DNA from: Zonotrichia leucophrys gambelii
Lineage: Eukaryota; Chordata; Aves; Passeriformes; Passerellidae
DNA: 64,000 nt
NCBI RefSeq assembly: GCF_028769735.1
Contig: NC_088171.1
Span: 71,875,216 to 71,939,215, forward strand
Direction: 5' to 3'
Shown here one piece after another: positions 12,716 through 26,100 of the stretch. A program made the translations under genes and the position numbers. Below the pieces are notes generated by a model. The model saw only the letters and a program-made list of their open reading frames with translations. It made no database searches and had not been told where the DNA came from. Positions within the stretch are counted from its first letter, which is position 1, and each line of letters begins with the position of its first letter.

Positions 12716-15700
12716 TCTTCTGGATGAACCTTCCTACTCAGATTCATAGGAGATACCTCAATCCTGTACTGTCTTACCGACCTGGAATTCTGCATCAGCG
12801 TGTGGCACAGACCATTGGTATGAAACACTGAATCTATAAAGAGAAAGTATTCCTCCATTGTTTTTATAGCTGTTTTAAACTATGCCATTTAAACTAATGA
12901 CTTCCATGCCAAAGTCATTATCCAGGACAGGTGCAGGGGTGTGATCCTCCCTCGAATTTATGAAAAAAATAACAGAGAAGCATCTTTCTTCTACTGTGCC
13001 ATGGACAGAGAAGCATAGCCTTCTTACTTCTTTCTTACTGTCTCACCCTTCCTCTGAAACTGACCCATGAAAAAAACTGGCCCATGAACCTGGAAGATAA
13101 CAGAGAAAATCACAAAGCTAAAGAAAAATCATCCTGCAAGTGTCAGACTATTGTAACAACACCTCTCGGATTTTGTCCTTGCACAGAAAATTTGCATCAA
13201 ATCAATTGAAAATAGAGAATTTTAAACATTAATTTGAACTGAAATAAGCCTCTGGAAATGCAATGTTTGAAATTGGCATGTGGCTCTTTGGTTTAATAAA
13301 GTGAACTACTGAGTTCAGCTTAGTCAATATTTTATTTATTTTGATTTAAATACCTGAAGGCACCTCTCCAGCATGTTCAGCACCTAATATACTATTAAAG
13401 TGTATTTCAAAATTAAACAGCACAAATCAATTGATTCAAGAGGAACTCAAGCAGCTGCCTATCGAAAACCTTTTTCCTCATTTCAGAAATGGATCTTTGC
13501 CTAAGAAAGAGACTTTGCAGCAGATCAGAAACTCAGTGAAACCAACTTTAAGACAGATGTGTCAGCAGCAATTTAATTCAAGTTAATTAGGAAATCAAAA
13601 ACCAAAATGGTCTCAACTGATCTAGTTAAACTTGTGTATTATCCTTTTGAGAGCAAATGTATGTAGGATAGTATAATATTCCAACTTTGTTGCTGAGATG
13701 CAAGTGGCTCTTAGATAATGTGCAGCCAACTAATGAATAGTTGTACTTATCAGAGAATTTAATTTGGCTCTAATTATATCATTCCAACTAAATAGATAAT
13801 TTGCTTTACATATGAGCTAGGTATTGTAAAACACTATAGCTACTACTGCATGAATATATTACTAGGAAACACAGAGTTTGTAATTACCCATCTTAATTAC
13901 GCCTCCATAATCAAAGAGAATGCATAAGTTAAAAGAATGAATTACAAAAACCTGCACTTTATCTCTGGCTTAATAATAATAATACAATATAAGCACTTAT
14001 TCTCTTTGCAATTTTCTTTTCTTTGTACGGTATTTTCTTACTATTAGCCTAAATCCCGAGAACACCTTGAAACTTTAGGAAACAGGAGAAATAACTGCTT
14101 CCTTCTCAGTACTCTTAATAGAAGACTGTTTTGTTATTGCCTTGTGTGCTATCAGACTTCACATGGGATAGTTCCTTCCCTATAAGATTAGCTATGTGAA
14201 GGTAAAAAAGAGGATCTCCAAAAGAGGTAATTCACTTAGCTATTACTCCAAGAGGTGATTTCTCTCCTTGCACAAGTGCTCTACATTACCTGAGGATCTT
14301 CTGCATATTCCATTGGAGGAAAACTTTTGATTTTTTTTTCCCCCTCCTCATTTTCCATTTGTCATCCAGCATTTGGAGACCCAGGTACCATTGACTTTAT
14401 GCAAGTCTCCAAGCCCCTTAGGCAGCTACGAAGAGTCCCACTCTACACAGCAGAAAGAATGGCAACTTTAGGTGGTCTGCAGGAAATGAATCAGTCCTGA
14501 GCAGACCAAAACTATAAATCACCTTTCCACTGACACAAATTTTAATTTTAATCTTGCAGCCTAAGATAAACAAGAGATAATTTTCACTTGTACCACCCAG
14601 GGAGAACAGCAATACACAAATTGTTATGTGGACAGTGCAGTCAATCTTCTCTAAAACTCTGTGGGGTAAATTACTAGAAACACTCCTCTTCTTGTGCACT
14701 ACTGGGAGAAGGCCAAGGCTCTTCATACATATTAAATATTTACATCAAAGAGAAGCATCCCACTACAGTGATAGTTTACTTTATTGCACTCCATCTTCAA
14801 CGTGTGATTTTTAGATATTTCAAAGTCTCACTCGTGGCAGGATGAAAAATATATTTACTCTAGGGACAACGATCTCAACCTTTATGTCTCAGACTTCTGG
14901 TATATGTTACAAATTCTTCAGTTTAAATGTAATGTCACAATTCAAGTGTTTTAATAAAGAGGAGTAAAACCATGAAAAATGTTACATTGAACAATGAAAC
15001 TTCAGTAGAAATTTTAGTACTGGTGTCTTTTCTCGCCAAGAAGATAAAACAGAAAACAGAAATCTGTGACAAACAGGCAGTAAGAACAATTTGTTGCAGA
15101 ACTATTACCATGTCATAAGAGGTGGTCTTCAGTGGGACTGAGTATTGAGTGAAAATTGGAGAAAAGATTTTTTTCCATGAGATTGCTAATAAACTTAAAA
15201 AACAAAACAAAACCAAGCAAACAAAAACCCCCTCAAACCCCCATACAAGTTTCTTTTGTTTACAATATCAGTAATTGCAAGTTAAGAACCTTGAATTGCA
15301 TTTGCAAATGTTTGTTTAAAAAAATCCTTTTCCTAACTTGTATTTAGTTGCAAAATCCTTTAAGCAGGAGTATGCTGTGAGGATGTTAAGAGGGACTTAA
15401 TAATTAGGTGATCTCATTAATGCCACACAAAGGTTTGCAAGCAAAATATTTTCACACCATACCTGAAAGCATCAGCAGATTGCCACTTGAGACAGCAAGG
15501 AATATTGCTGCTTGTCTTTCCCTTCAGAAAGCATAAGCAATTCAGCACCTCTTTTAAGCATTCACCCCATGTAAGAAGAGTGAGACTTGTTATTTAGCAG
15601 AATAACTCTAGAGAATGAAGCCAATTTTTAGGTATTTTTTGAAATGTGCCATTTAAAGTCATCCTCAGAGGACAGACATGCGAGCAATGGCATTAATCAC

Positions 15701-16458
15701 CACAATTCGTTGTTCTTTTCCCTGATTTAGCATGATAACTTGAACGGAATCACTGAGAATACCACATTTGTTTGTTAAAGCCATTGTGCAATATGATAAT
15801 CAACTGATAGGAAGCTTACTTATGTCTAAGCAGGTTCCACATCATATTTAAATTCAGCTCTCATCACACAAGAAAATTTAGTGAAAGTTCTGCCACCAGA
15901 TTCACCTAAACCTAACAGTTAGTTTTAGTACAGAAATATATTAGAAGCACACAGCTTTCTTTTTCAGGAAGCCTTCTGGTGTCTCCTTGAACCATTGGCC
16001 CCTTTTCTACCCTCTAGCTGATTTCTTAATATAGGACATTTCTTCAAGTTCTCTCATGGTCTATTTATACCACTGAGAAAATAGGCAACAATCACAAGAG
16101 GGGCCTAAAAAGCCAAATTAAACCATGAGTTGACAAGTATGGATGAAGAAAGTTAAACTAGGTTGGCCTAGTGCAATAGACAGAATCTGAACAGCAATTT
16201 CCTGAGCTCTCCATGAGAGAATGAGGATTTGTGAACCAGCTTCAAAAATGGAGGTGAGAACAGACGTAGAAACTCCAAATATTTTTTAAGTCTAATATAC
16301 AAGGTTTACACCAGAATTCTTGGCTACACTGGCACAATCAGCATAAGCAAATTATTTCTTTCAGAAGTCTCTGTGCACCAGCACAATGGCAGAGAAATAT
16401 TTGCCAGTGCTTTCACTCCCACTGAACTGAAGGTGACATTAAAAACAATATCACGATG
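12716..16458. other. AT-rich unique DNA, no gene recognised
   Basis: Only simple sequence is visible, for example an AAT run at 13971-13983. The largest open frames are about 100 codons or fewer, overlap one another on both strands and show no domain. Confidence 0.5.
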
Positions 16459-16776
16459 AACCACTGTTGTCATCTTATTGCAGAGGTTCCATACTGTTGT
16501 CTCCTATCACAAGAGTTTCATACCTTCCTGGCGTTTCTCATGGACAGCTCCTCACAGCACTGACCCTTTCTTCTTCACAAAGGCACACAAAGATGTCAGA
16601 TCTCCGACTGTTTAGATAGCCTGGAAAGGCCCGGGGTGGCCTTGGGGCAGCCCGTGCTTCAAGGACGAGAAGAGGCTTCAAATCTTTTCTTGGTCTCGGT
16701 GTCTATTAATTGTTTATCTAAAAGATTTTCTCTCGGTCCGACAGAGGTCTGCTCAGCAGCCAGCCATGAGCACACT

Positions 16777-16794
16777 CCCCCCCCCCCCCCCCCC
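16777..16794. repeat. Homopolymer of 18 C
   Basis: An uninterrupted run of 18 cytosines followed by GGGG lies inside the 918-bp LTR element. Its length is prone to slippage and to sequencing error. Confidence 0.9.
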
Positions 16795-16930
16795 GGGGCG
16801 GTCATCTATCTTTATACTCAAAGTTACATATACAATATTTATCATTTTTCCCCAATACCTTTTACCCTTATTAACCAGTGCACTTTTAGTAATAACCAAT
16901 CCTAAAGTGCCACCATCACCACAGAAGATG

Positions 16931-16954
16931 GAGGAGAAGAAGAAGAAGAAGAAG
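16931..16954. repeat. (GAA)n / (AAG)n microsatellite
   Basis: GAGGAGAAGAAGAAGAAGAA-type triplets, about eight units, lie inside the middle of the 918-bp LTR element. Confidence 0.85.
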
Positions 16955-17388
16955 GACAGGACACTCCCCAATTCCTCCATCTTACTTCTCTAAACCCCCC
17001 TGTACAGAAATCCTAAACCCTGTGTTTCACTCTCTAATTAACTTATCCCTTCACCATTCACCCCGGTGAAATCCTCCTATCCTCATACAGGTGTCGTCTC
17101 CTGTGTAGGATCAAAGTCCAGCCACCAGACACTTCTGGCAACATTCCAGGAATCCCGAGCCCCCCAAGGATGGTCTCGGTGACTCGGCACCTCAGTCCTG
17201 AGGTGCTGAGACCCCACAGCACCACCCCACTATTTTATAGCACTCTTCTTCTCACTGGTTACAGCTGCGGCCTGTTAAAGTCAGGCCTGTTCCTAATCTT
17301 TGATAATTGACCCAGCTGAAACTCCTTAGGGGTAAGATTACTTTCTACACTATCTTTATTTTCTTATAGTCTATCCCCTACAAACCAC

Positions 17389-20300
17389 ACACCATAGTTC
17401 ATCAAAACTGAACCACAATTCATAGAAAGACTTTAGGAGCTACGGGGATGAAGACTTCAGGAAAACAAATAAACAAACATCCCACCCCAAAAAAGTGTAT
17501 AAGTAACCTATAATACACAAACGGGCAGCGGCTGAAAGAGTCAGATACATGATTTTGCTATAGGCAAGAGAACAGTCTTCACCATCAAGAAGATCAAGTC
17601 CCTTTGCGAGGTGATGAGAAGTTTTAGGCACCTAAAAATCCCATCTATTATTTGTATGCTCACACAAATGTTCAGAGGAGGGAATGCTGTTAAACAGCCA
17701 TTTTAATCTCCCAGTTTCAAAACTGCCAAGCCATTGGAAAGTCCTGTCTGTCCCGAATTGTGTTTGTTACCAAAGAGTAATTTCCAACAGAAATCTCAAA
17801 TTCTCAAAAAAAAAAAAATCATCATTAAGACCTTTTCTTTGAAACATTCTCTCTTCCAAAGGCAGAATAAAAGATCTGGGCTATGCCACTATAGCAGCTC
17901 TGTACAACATGAGGACTTTCTTTACATAATAGAAAGACAAAATAAAAATCTTCATCTATCCAGGTATATGAGTTACCAAGAAGATTTGCACTTTACCTTT
18001 GGGAGTGGAGGGAAAATTTCATGCAGTTGCTGCCCTTAGCCTGAATACAGATATTAGCTGAAAAAAACTGAGAAGTGTTATCTACAAAATGTTCTAGCAT
18101 ATAATTGGTTTTGAATAAGCTCATTCATATGCAAAACCAAGGGCGGCAGGTACAAATCAGGAATGTGTTGCACACCTAAACTTTAAGAATCTGAGTATGA
18201 GAGCCGCATGCATGCGTATGGACAGCATCAGCAGCAGAAAATGCAGCCATAAGGAGTCATAAATCTGTAAAAGGGAGGTTAATTAGGCACTTGGGAATGA
18301 TAAATAGCAGATCACACACAATTACTGAATGAAGGAAAAAAAGGACCAAAGTGTTCAACTGGAAAAACCCCAAATTTAAGTGCAAACAATTTAAATGCTT
18401 AAAGAATGAAGATCAAACACAAAGTCACAGCCTATGGGTAAAGAAGGTATAAAAAGTTAGGGGAATACTTCAGCTACAGTCATGGGAAGAGATTAGATAA
18501 GTTTCTTTATGCTAGAATTCTGCAAGACAAAACAAATCAGCAGAAATGTCTGAAAGAAGAGCGTGCACCAATAAAGAATGTCATATAAGTGAACATTGAT
18601 ATGAGAGGCTATAAAATATTTTGATTTTGATATGGAACATAAAAATGTAAAGGGATGATAATAGGAAAAAGCTTGTCTAGGAAGAGAAGAAAATGAGACA
18701 AACTTAATTGTGAAGTAAAAGAAGAGCAAAATGACATAGTCAGGCAGAGAAAATAACACAAAACAACAACAGAGAGTTACCAATGTGATTAACCATAATG
18801 AAAAGTCCTAAGACATCTCCAAAGAGAAGCCAGGTTATTAACAGAAGGAATTTAAGGGGATGTATAGCAATTGGTTAGGTGTATTTATCTAACATAAGCA
18901 AAGAAAGGAGAATAAAATATACAAGCCTCCCCTGCTACAAAGCCTCTGCATAATAAAGGAAGGAATAATTCCTTGACTATGCATCTCTCTAGACAAGTTG
19001 TTCAACCAGATCAACAAATGAACAAACTACATGAGAAAGTGTCCCACCAATGTGGAAGAATGATGGAAAATCCATTCCAGCCTTGTTTAACATTTTCCAT
19101 GTACAGTCAAGTAAAGATGTGCTAATTGCACCTCTGTGAAAGATAGACCAGAAAAAAAGTCTTCTTTTTTGTAATACAAACTGTAAACTCGTCAAAAATT
19201 ACAATGTACTGTTTATTTATTTATTGTTATTTAAATTGGCATCTCATCACCATTAGTTACAGAAAATGCTTCTGCAGGATACCTTGCAGAAAGGTCTTTT
19301 GAAGTAATGAACAATACAAAGTTATTGTTCATTAATATACCTTTCTGATCATGCAAATCAGCTTGACATTTGGCAATTTGGGGTTTGTCGTTGTGTTTGG
19401 GTGTTTTTCCTTTTACTTCCCTGTACTTTCTTTTTTCCAGAAACTGATGCACCAATGACCATGGTCAATTGAATTACCAGGTCACTAACAGCAATTTATC
19501 ACAGTTCAAATAATTGTTTCCTAATCTACATCAAGGAGCTGCAAGTACTTACATATTTCTGTTCTAACAGAATGGCATAAGTTCCACGTAAGATCTTCAC
19601 AAGCAGTACACTTCTACCTCCTTCCTACGTCCACAATCTTCCATTCTCACACTTGCCAATGTGTCTTTCTGAGCCTTACTCCAGACAGATTTTCCTCAAG
19701 TTTTCTCTTACATGTTAGTTCCATTATTAAAAAGTCAATCCTACATAAGCTTTGTGCTACATCTAAAACAAATGCTGCTGCTTTGACCTCTCAAACCTGA
19801 TTAAATGACATAAAATATATTTTTCCCTATAACATACCAAATATGTGACAGAAAACTGATTATAGCAACAATTCTAGCCTCCCCTCCTTTTTAATTTTTA
19901 AAATAAGTTTTTACCACACTCATTGTAGCTTTTCTTAGTCACAGTGTAAAGTTCACAGATCCATTTTTCCTTACAGTAGAAATAAACATATCTGAGCACT
20001 GAAGTCATATTAGGAAATTATAAACCCAGTTTTGGGTCTTTGCCAGAGTTTATGCAATTTAAGCTTTTACTCCACACAGAATGATCAAATGTATGCTATT
20101 TTGTAACATGGATGTGGACTGACAACTGACCTACTTCTGTCCCAGGAGCAGAAAATTTTAAAGGTGTTTTTACCTTCCACCATGGAACCCCAAAAATGGT
20201 TAAAGAAAGTAGAATATATTTTGGAAGCACAGTTAACACCAACTTGGTAATCTTTACTATCAAAGAGTACTTTGTTGGCTCTTTAAGAAAGGCAGAACAA

Positions 20301-22006
20301 GACACAAAGAGTGAATTCAGCACGAGGGGAGTACCACCAATGTCTGCTGTGGTACACACAGCGTAGACAGTCCTTCTACACTTTCAAAGACATGAAAAAT
20401 GGGAATAAGAAATCTAAAACTAGAAGATATGCAGCAATAGTGAACAGACTTTTAAAAGAGACCGATACAGAGAGAGGAGAAACAATACAAATCCAGAAAA
20501 CAAATGAGGACAGTCCTAGTCATTGACCATTATTGTTATATTGTATTCTGCAGTTCAAGAGAGCAAAGCCATGGACTGATTTAAAGTGATGGAAGTAACC
20601 AAGGACCGAAGTCTCACACCTAACTTAGGACTTTTAGTCTCATCAGGGAAAAAAGATGTGATTCTCTCAAACCAGAGAATAGAGCTTCAGGACAAACCAA
20701 CTCCAAAGTTATAAGTTAAGGTTTTTAATTTTTTAATAAGTAATACAAAACAACTAAGATATTAGAATATTTGTAACAATAATGAATTTATTAAGTGATG
20801 GGGACAATTAGCGACTTTGGACTTGTCAGAAACTTTATTTAAGCAATTGATTTCAAAATGACACTTTAGGAAATAGCATGCATTTTTACAAAATGCATTT
20901 AATACTTCAGAATCCAGGACGCAGATCAGATTCATCAGCAGGGGATGTGATGGTACATTTGACTCTGCTACATTGGAGTTTATCTGTGTTTAACATATCA
21001 AGGAAATTGTGCCAGGGATTAGCTATTATTCAAAGAAGTTCTTTATTTTCTCCATCTCTTTGTTAATACACACTTACACTTCTTTCACAGAACAATCTGC
21101 TTTATTTCAAGGTTTATTATGTGTTTATTTGTAGTAGATGAATTAAGAAAAAACTAAAAAAACATAAACCTCAAACCCCCTTGGTACTACATTGAAACCC
21201 ACCACTTAAATAAGGTTGTACAACAGTCATTTTTAAGAAATGGTTATATGTAAACAATTTTATTACTTGAGGTAATTTATTTTTTTATTATGGTGCTGTA
21301 TTATCACCTGATCCATGTGAAATGCAATATAGGAGCCAGAAGTGTAATAATTAGTACTTCATATTTATTTTCCTTACCTTGGTATACTTTAGATGGTATT
21401 TTGTGCAGTAGATTATATAAAAAGAGTGAAAAAATACTTTACAAATATATGTGTATATCGAACAGAGGCAACAGTGATTTTGCTGTCTGTACATATTCTG
21501 TTAAAACTTTGAAGTACCATTATGTTAAACAAAATGTATTACAATTCAGAGATTAAAATGCATTTTCAATTGATTCGCATTTCCAATTAAATTTATGGTC
21601 AGCAGAGACATAATGATATTATCCACAAAATTGTACCAGATATGATAATAACACCCAACTGCATCTGTGCTGTAAAAAGTATAACAATAGCGCACTATCA
21701 CTGGTTCTAATTACCACTTATCCTTTAGAGACTGGCAGGTGGCCAATGAAATGTGGATATAAAATCAGAATATAATCAGATAAAGGGAGATGAAACTGTT
21801 ATTGGCTTTTAGTTATGTAAATTAAGAATTTTACTCAACAGGTTATTTAGTCATCCTGATGAGTGGAAACATTCATTTGGAAGACTAATTATACAGTACT
21901 TACAATGATTAGAACACCCAATTGTTTCTACTGCAAAGAGTATAAACTACATCTTGAATTATATTAAGTTAGTGGTGAGAATGAATTTTGTTTATTTCTT
22001 TTACAG
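17389..22006. other. AT-rich unique DNA, no gene recognised
   Basis: I see no transposon family, RNA gene or coding domain in this 4.6 kb. Open frames are about 100 codons or fewer, of low complexity or overlapping on both strands. Confidence 0.45.
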
Positions 22007-22062
22007 GAAATCTCCAAAGGAAGCCTAGCACAGACAAAAGCAATTGGCCCAGTGGTGAACCT
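22007..22062 (+). other. Possible 56-nt exon, speculative
   Basis: A good acceptor (pyrimidine-rich TTTGTTTATTTCTTTTACAG ending at 22006) and a good donor (CT|GTAAGA at 22063) bracket 56 nt. Two of the three plus frames are open across it. I recognise no protein. Pairs of such sites occur by chance in unique DNA, so this is a weak call recorded only because both splice signals are strong. Confidence 0.1.
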
Positions 22063-23112
22063 GTAAGAAATTCTCTCTCATCAAAATTGATTCTCTTTTG
22101 CTCTGCCTTTCAGACCTGCTTTGAGTCAATAGCTCGCACACAGATGTACTCAACTATTAGAAACAGTCTTTCAGATGAAGCACAAACGGAGGACCTGATC
22201 ACTTGCAATCTCTTGCGATGGCAGTTCATCTGAAAGGACAGCAGTGTTTGCTGATATCCCTCCCACCAGGTTTCCTCAGCTACTGGGCTGAGCAAATAGC
22301 AGACCTATTTCCTTCACAAATATTTGAGTGAAGAATAAAACAAATTTTGACTTGGACTGTGCCCATGACCACATCACATTTACTTCATATAGATGTGGTT
22401 ATTTCCTACCACCATTACCCAGTAAAATTACAATTTTCACCTGTGTTTTGCCAAAGAGGGAAAAGCTTTTATTATGCAAACTTCCTAAAAGGCTGTTACT
22501 TAACTCCATAAGCCACTTAAAATAGAATAACAGCATTTCATGATTAGTTTAATGGATTAGTACATCAAACTGTGGCTTGTACAGGTGTGTAATCTACAGA
22601 CCATCCATACAAGAGTAATTCACTAAGATAATTTGCATGACAAACACCCAAAACCACTGTGCTAGTTCATGTTCATTTCAAAGGGGAAGGATTTAAGCTG
22701 CTGACATAAAACCCACGAACACAGATTGTGGGAGATGAGAGAGATAGGTGACTGCAGATAAGGAAAACAAGGAAACAAGCAGAGGGTTTTATCCTCCAAA
22801 GACATAATTGAGTCTATTAAAGTTCACTGTGCAAATTTCCATTGATTTTTGCAAAGAAAGTGCTACGAGACCATAAGTTGTACCATTAAAAAAAATCTTA
22901 ATGAAGGAAGACAATTTGTTACTATTAATTGTCTTGACTACAGCAAGCACAATTATCTCCTTCACAGTCCCACTTACGAGCACAAATTCCCATTACTTTT
23001 CACCTTTATAATTATACATCACCACAATATGTTATTGTGCAATAATAAACATGAATACAATTACTAAATTATTCTTTTTACTGTATTAGTCTTTGTCTTA
23101 TCAGAACTGCTT
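22063..23112. other. Unique DNA, no gene recognised
   Basis: AT-rich sequence with no recognisable element. Confidence 0.45.
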
Positions 23113-23196
23113 GAATCATAGAAACATAGAATACCCCGAGTTGAAAGGGAACCACAACAATCATTGAATGCAGCTCCTGGCTCCACACAAGAAAAT
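23113..23196 (-). repeat. CR1 LINE 3' tail (minus strand)
   Basis: The plus strand reads GAATCATAGAAACATAGAAT followed by a GTTGAAAGGGA-type segment. This is the reverse complement of a CR1 3' terminus with its ATTCTATG-type tail. Only about 80 bp is recognisable. Confidence 0.75.
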
Positions 23197-26100
23197 TAAA
23201 AAAAAAAATCCCACTGAATCAACACTTCACATTAAACTCTTTTTTTCTTTTCTAATTTTACTCTTTTTGTACAGTAAACAAGTAGATTTCCAGATAGCTA
23301 CTCTCTATTAAATACCTTACTTTCAAATTGAGGACTAATCTCAGCAAAGATGCGATAGAATATCTGTATATCAGGACTGTTTATTTCTTCTCTACCTTTT
23401 GTATAGGACCAAAGATGACAGGATTTGGAGTCCTCCACTCCTAATTGTTTAGAAGAAAGAACACCCACTTCAGAGATACAACACTACTGAAGTTCTCTTC
23501 ATTATGGAAACATTCCCACCTGCTCACTCTGAGCTGAAATTGTTGATTACAAGGTAGATGCAGCAGGGTAACCTTAATCCCATGGCTGCAGCAACTACTG
23601 CAGGACACTTGAAAGAATCATTGCTCAATTTTCAATAACTTCTTTTCTTGAAGGAAAAGGACAAGGAGTGCGACCTTCCTGAAGTCTTTGCTTATGAGGT
23701 GCTATGTATCAGATAAAGGGTCCAGAAGATGAACCTGGACTGGGGTCCTTGGGATGCCCTAAATTTGGCACCCACAGTTGGCTGTGGCAGGCCCTTGTCT
23801 TTGATATCCTTCTATGAAATGTCAGGAGCTCCTGCATTTTAGGTGAATTACTACTGTCTTGTGCAGCCCAATATCTCCTGACTACCACTCAGGAAACCTT
23901 CACAGTCACAGTCTGCCTTGCATCCCACTGTCTTCCCAGTTTTATTGTTTGATGGCCAGAGATGGGATCTGCAGTACTGCTTTGAGGGACATGATGATCA
24001 CTCCACCAGCTCATTAGCTACTGCATGCACAGAAGGGAGGAAGGGATGCACAGCACAACTGTGTCAAAAAAGCCTGGGGGGGGGGGTTGTCTTCTCCAGG
24101 GCAAGGCTTCATGTGCAGCTGACTTTGCAACAGGACTAAGGGGTGGAAATTGAACAGGCAGATTTTGACTTGATTAGTCTCCACACAAGGAGACCACTCT
24201 CAAAGTACTGGAGGAATAACTTTAGAAAATATAACGGACCTTGAAGTCAGTAGACCAGCAGTGCTTATCTCTCCTCTGAGTTAAGCACCTTGATGCCACA
24301 AAAAGCCTTGCACATCCTTCCTTTCCCCCAGGAAAGCATTTATAGAATGTGAAGCACACTGGGATGGCAGTACAGAACATTTCCAGAGAAGGCTCCCAGT
24401 GTTGGGTGGAAAAGGGAGCACACTGAAGGATTGTCTCTGGATATATATGCACTGTGTTCCTTTGCCAGGTCCCAGCATGAAGAGCTTAGAAATGCATCAG
24501 TAATGCTCTCCTCCAACAGAGCAGGCCTAGGATCCAAGGAGTACAAGCTGGCTGGCTTGGTAGCACATTTCTCTCCAAAGTCTGTTGTAGATCTCTGCAA
24601 GGCCCACACACTGTGTCCCACACAAAAAGTAGCTGTTCCAGGTCTCAGCAGCATGACCTTCATCTTCTTGACCTCTTGCCATTGTTCATCGGTCTTCTCG
24701 CAGTCACAAGATTAACAGATGAATAGATTTGTGGCACTCCCACCAAGTCCTCTGCCTCTGGAGAAACTCTGTTCGAAATTCTTTTGGAAGAATCAGCAGG
24801 AGATAAGGCTGGAGACAGGACAGGCTGCAAGGCCACACTACAAGTCCAAATTTGATTCAGGAAGCAAAGACAGGCACACCTACACTGTATCTTGGCAGCA
24901 CTGCTGGTCCTTGGATGAAATTAGGTAGGGTTCAGGTGTAGAGGGGGAGGAGGTCTCAGGAGAGGATGATCAGGGCCATTGCAGTCAATTAATAACCTCA
25001 GGGCCCTGACCAACAGAGGTTTAGCTTCAAAACCAAAACAGTGCTTTTAAAAAACCTAATGTAAATACAGCCACTATGGAGATATACATACATATAAGGC
25101 CTCCTAGACTTAATCAATTATATTTATATGGGACTGGAGAAAAGAGAAAGAGGAAAGATGCAAATAACTCAAAGCTGCTTCTGTAGAATCATGTCATTTA
25201 ATAATAATCCCATTGGACACAAAAAGCACAACATTTTTCTATTAAACTCACATTCTGCCTCCAAACAGTAACTTTAGGGGAAACAGGCTAAAACTGAATG
25301 TCAGAGATTTTCCAGCTCAGTGGCACAAGACATGCATTAGAATTGCATCCCTGAACTTACATGTTGCTCCTCACAGTAAGAAACAGGCCACCTGATTGCT
25401 AAGACTCCCTCTTTGTCTCCTGAAACAACAGAACGTAGTTCTGAAACTGCCTAAAAGTCATGCCCTTCTCAAATCAAATACACAAAGGACACAAACTGAC
25501 AGTTTTTTGCTATTCATTTCTTCCTTGTCAATTTAATCATTTTTTATGTAACAAGAAAGAAAATGGGAATTCAGTCTAAGAAACTATTTGATTTTTTAAA
25601 TCAGAAGCTATTTAAATTATTAGAACTGGGTCTAAGTAAGATTTTGTTTCTGAACTCTCACAATCTATGGGAAAGGCCAGATTAAGCTCTCATATTTTGA
25701 AGAGGTTTCTAGGTCTCTGAGAGGACAGAGGAAACAGTCTAATGTTATCATATCTAAATACTGCCATGTTTTGATAAAAATCAAGCCCAAAATGTTGCAG
25801 TCCATGTTATGTCCATTCAGAAAGATTTTACCTGGGTCAGCAAAACATATGAAACATTTTTAGTAGCACAGGACAACATATTCTTTATCTGAACTACCAC
25901 CTGTTTGAAAGACAACTCCTGCTCTTCCCTTTTCCCCAGCAAAATGGGTGCTTTGCTGACACCAAAAGGTAGAAATAAGAAAGGTACTGTGCGTCCCTGT
26001 GCAAGCACAGAAAACATTGAAGTGATTTGCAACCTGCTTTTTATTTACACATTTGTTTGAATCTGTGTGAATTGTTTTCATATGTTTGATAGGTAAAAGC

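Larger units (their letters stand above)
16459..17388 (-). mobile_element. 918-bp LTR-type element with 6-bp target duplication
   Basis: The element at 16465-17382 begins TGTTGTCATC and ends CCCCTACA on the plus strand (TG...CA). The direct repeat AACCAC flanks it (16459-16464 and 17383-17388). The terminal 112 bp on the left and about 155 bp on the right match the 313-bp solo LTR at 29479-29791, including a TATA-type box (CTATAAAAT, minus strand, 17232-17240). This places transcription on the minus strand. The roughly 640-bp middle has no counterpart in the short copy and carries an 18-base C run and a GAA run. It is either a long LTR variant or an LTR carrying unrelated sequence. It holds no protein-coding domain. 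Confidence 0.75.
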
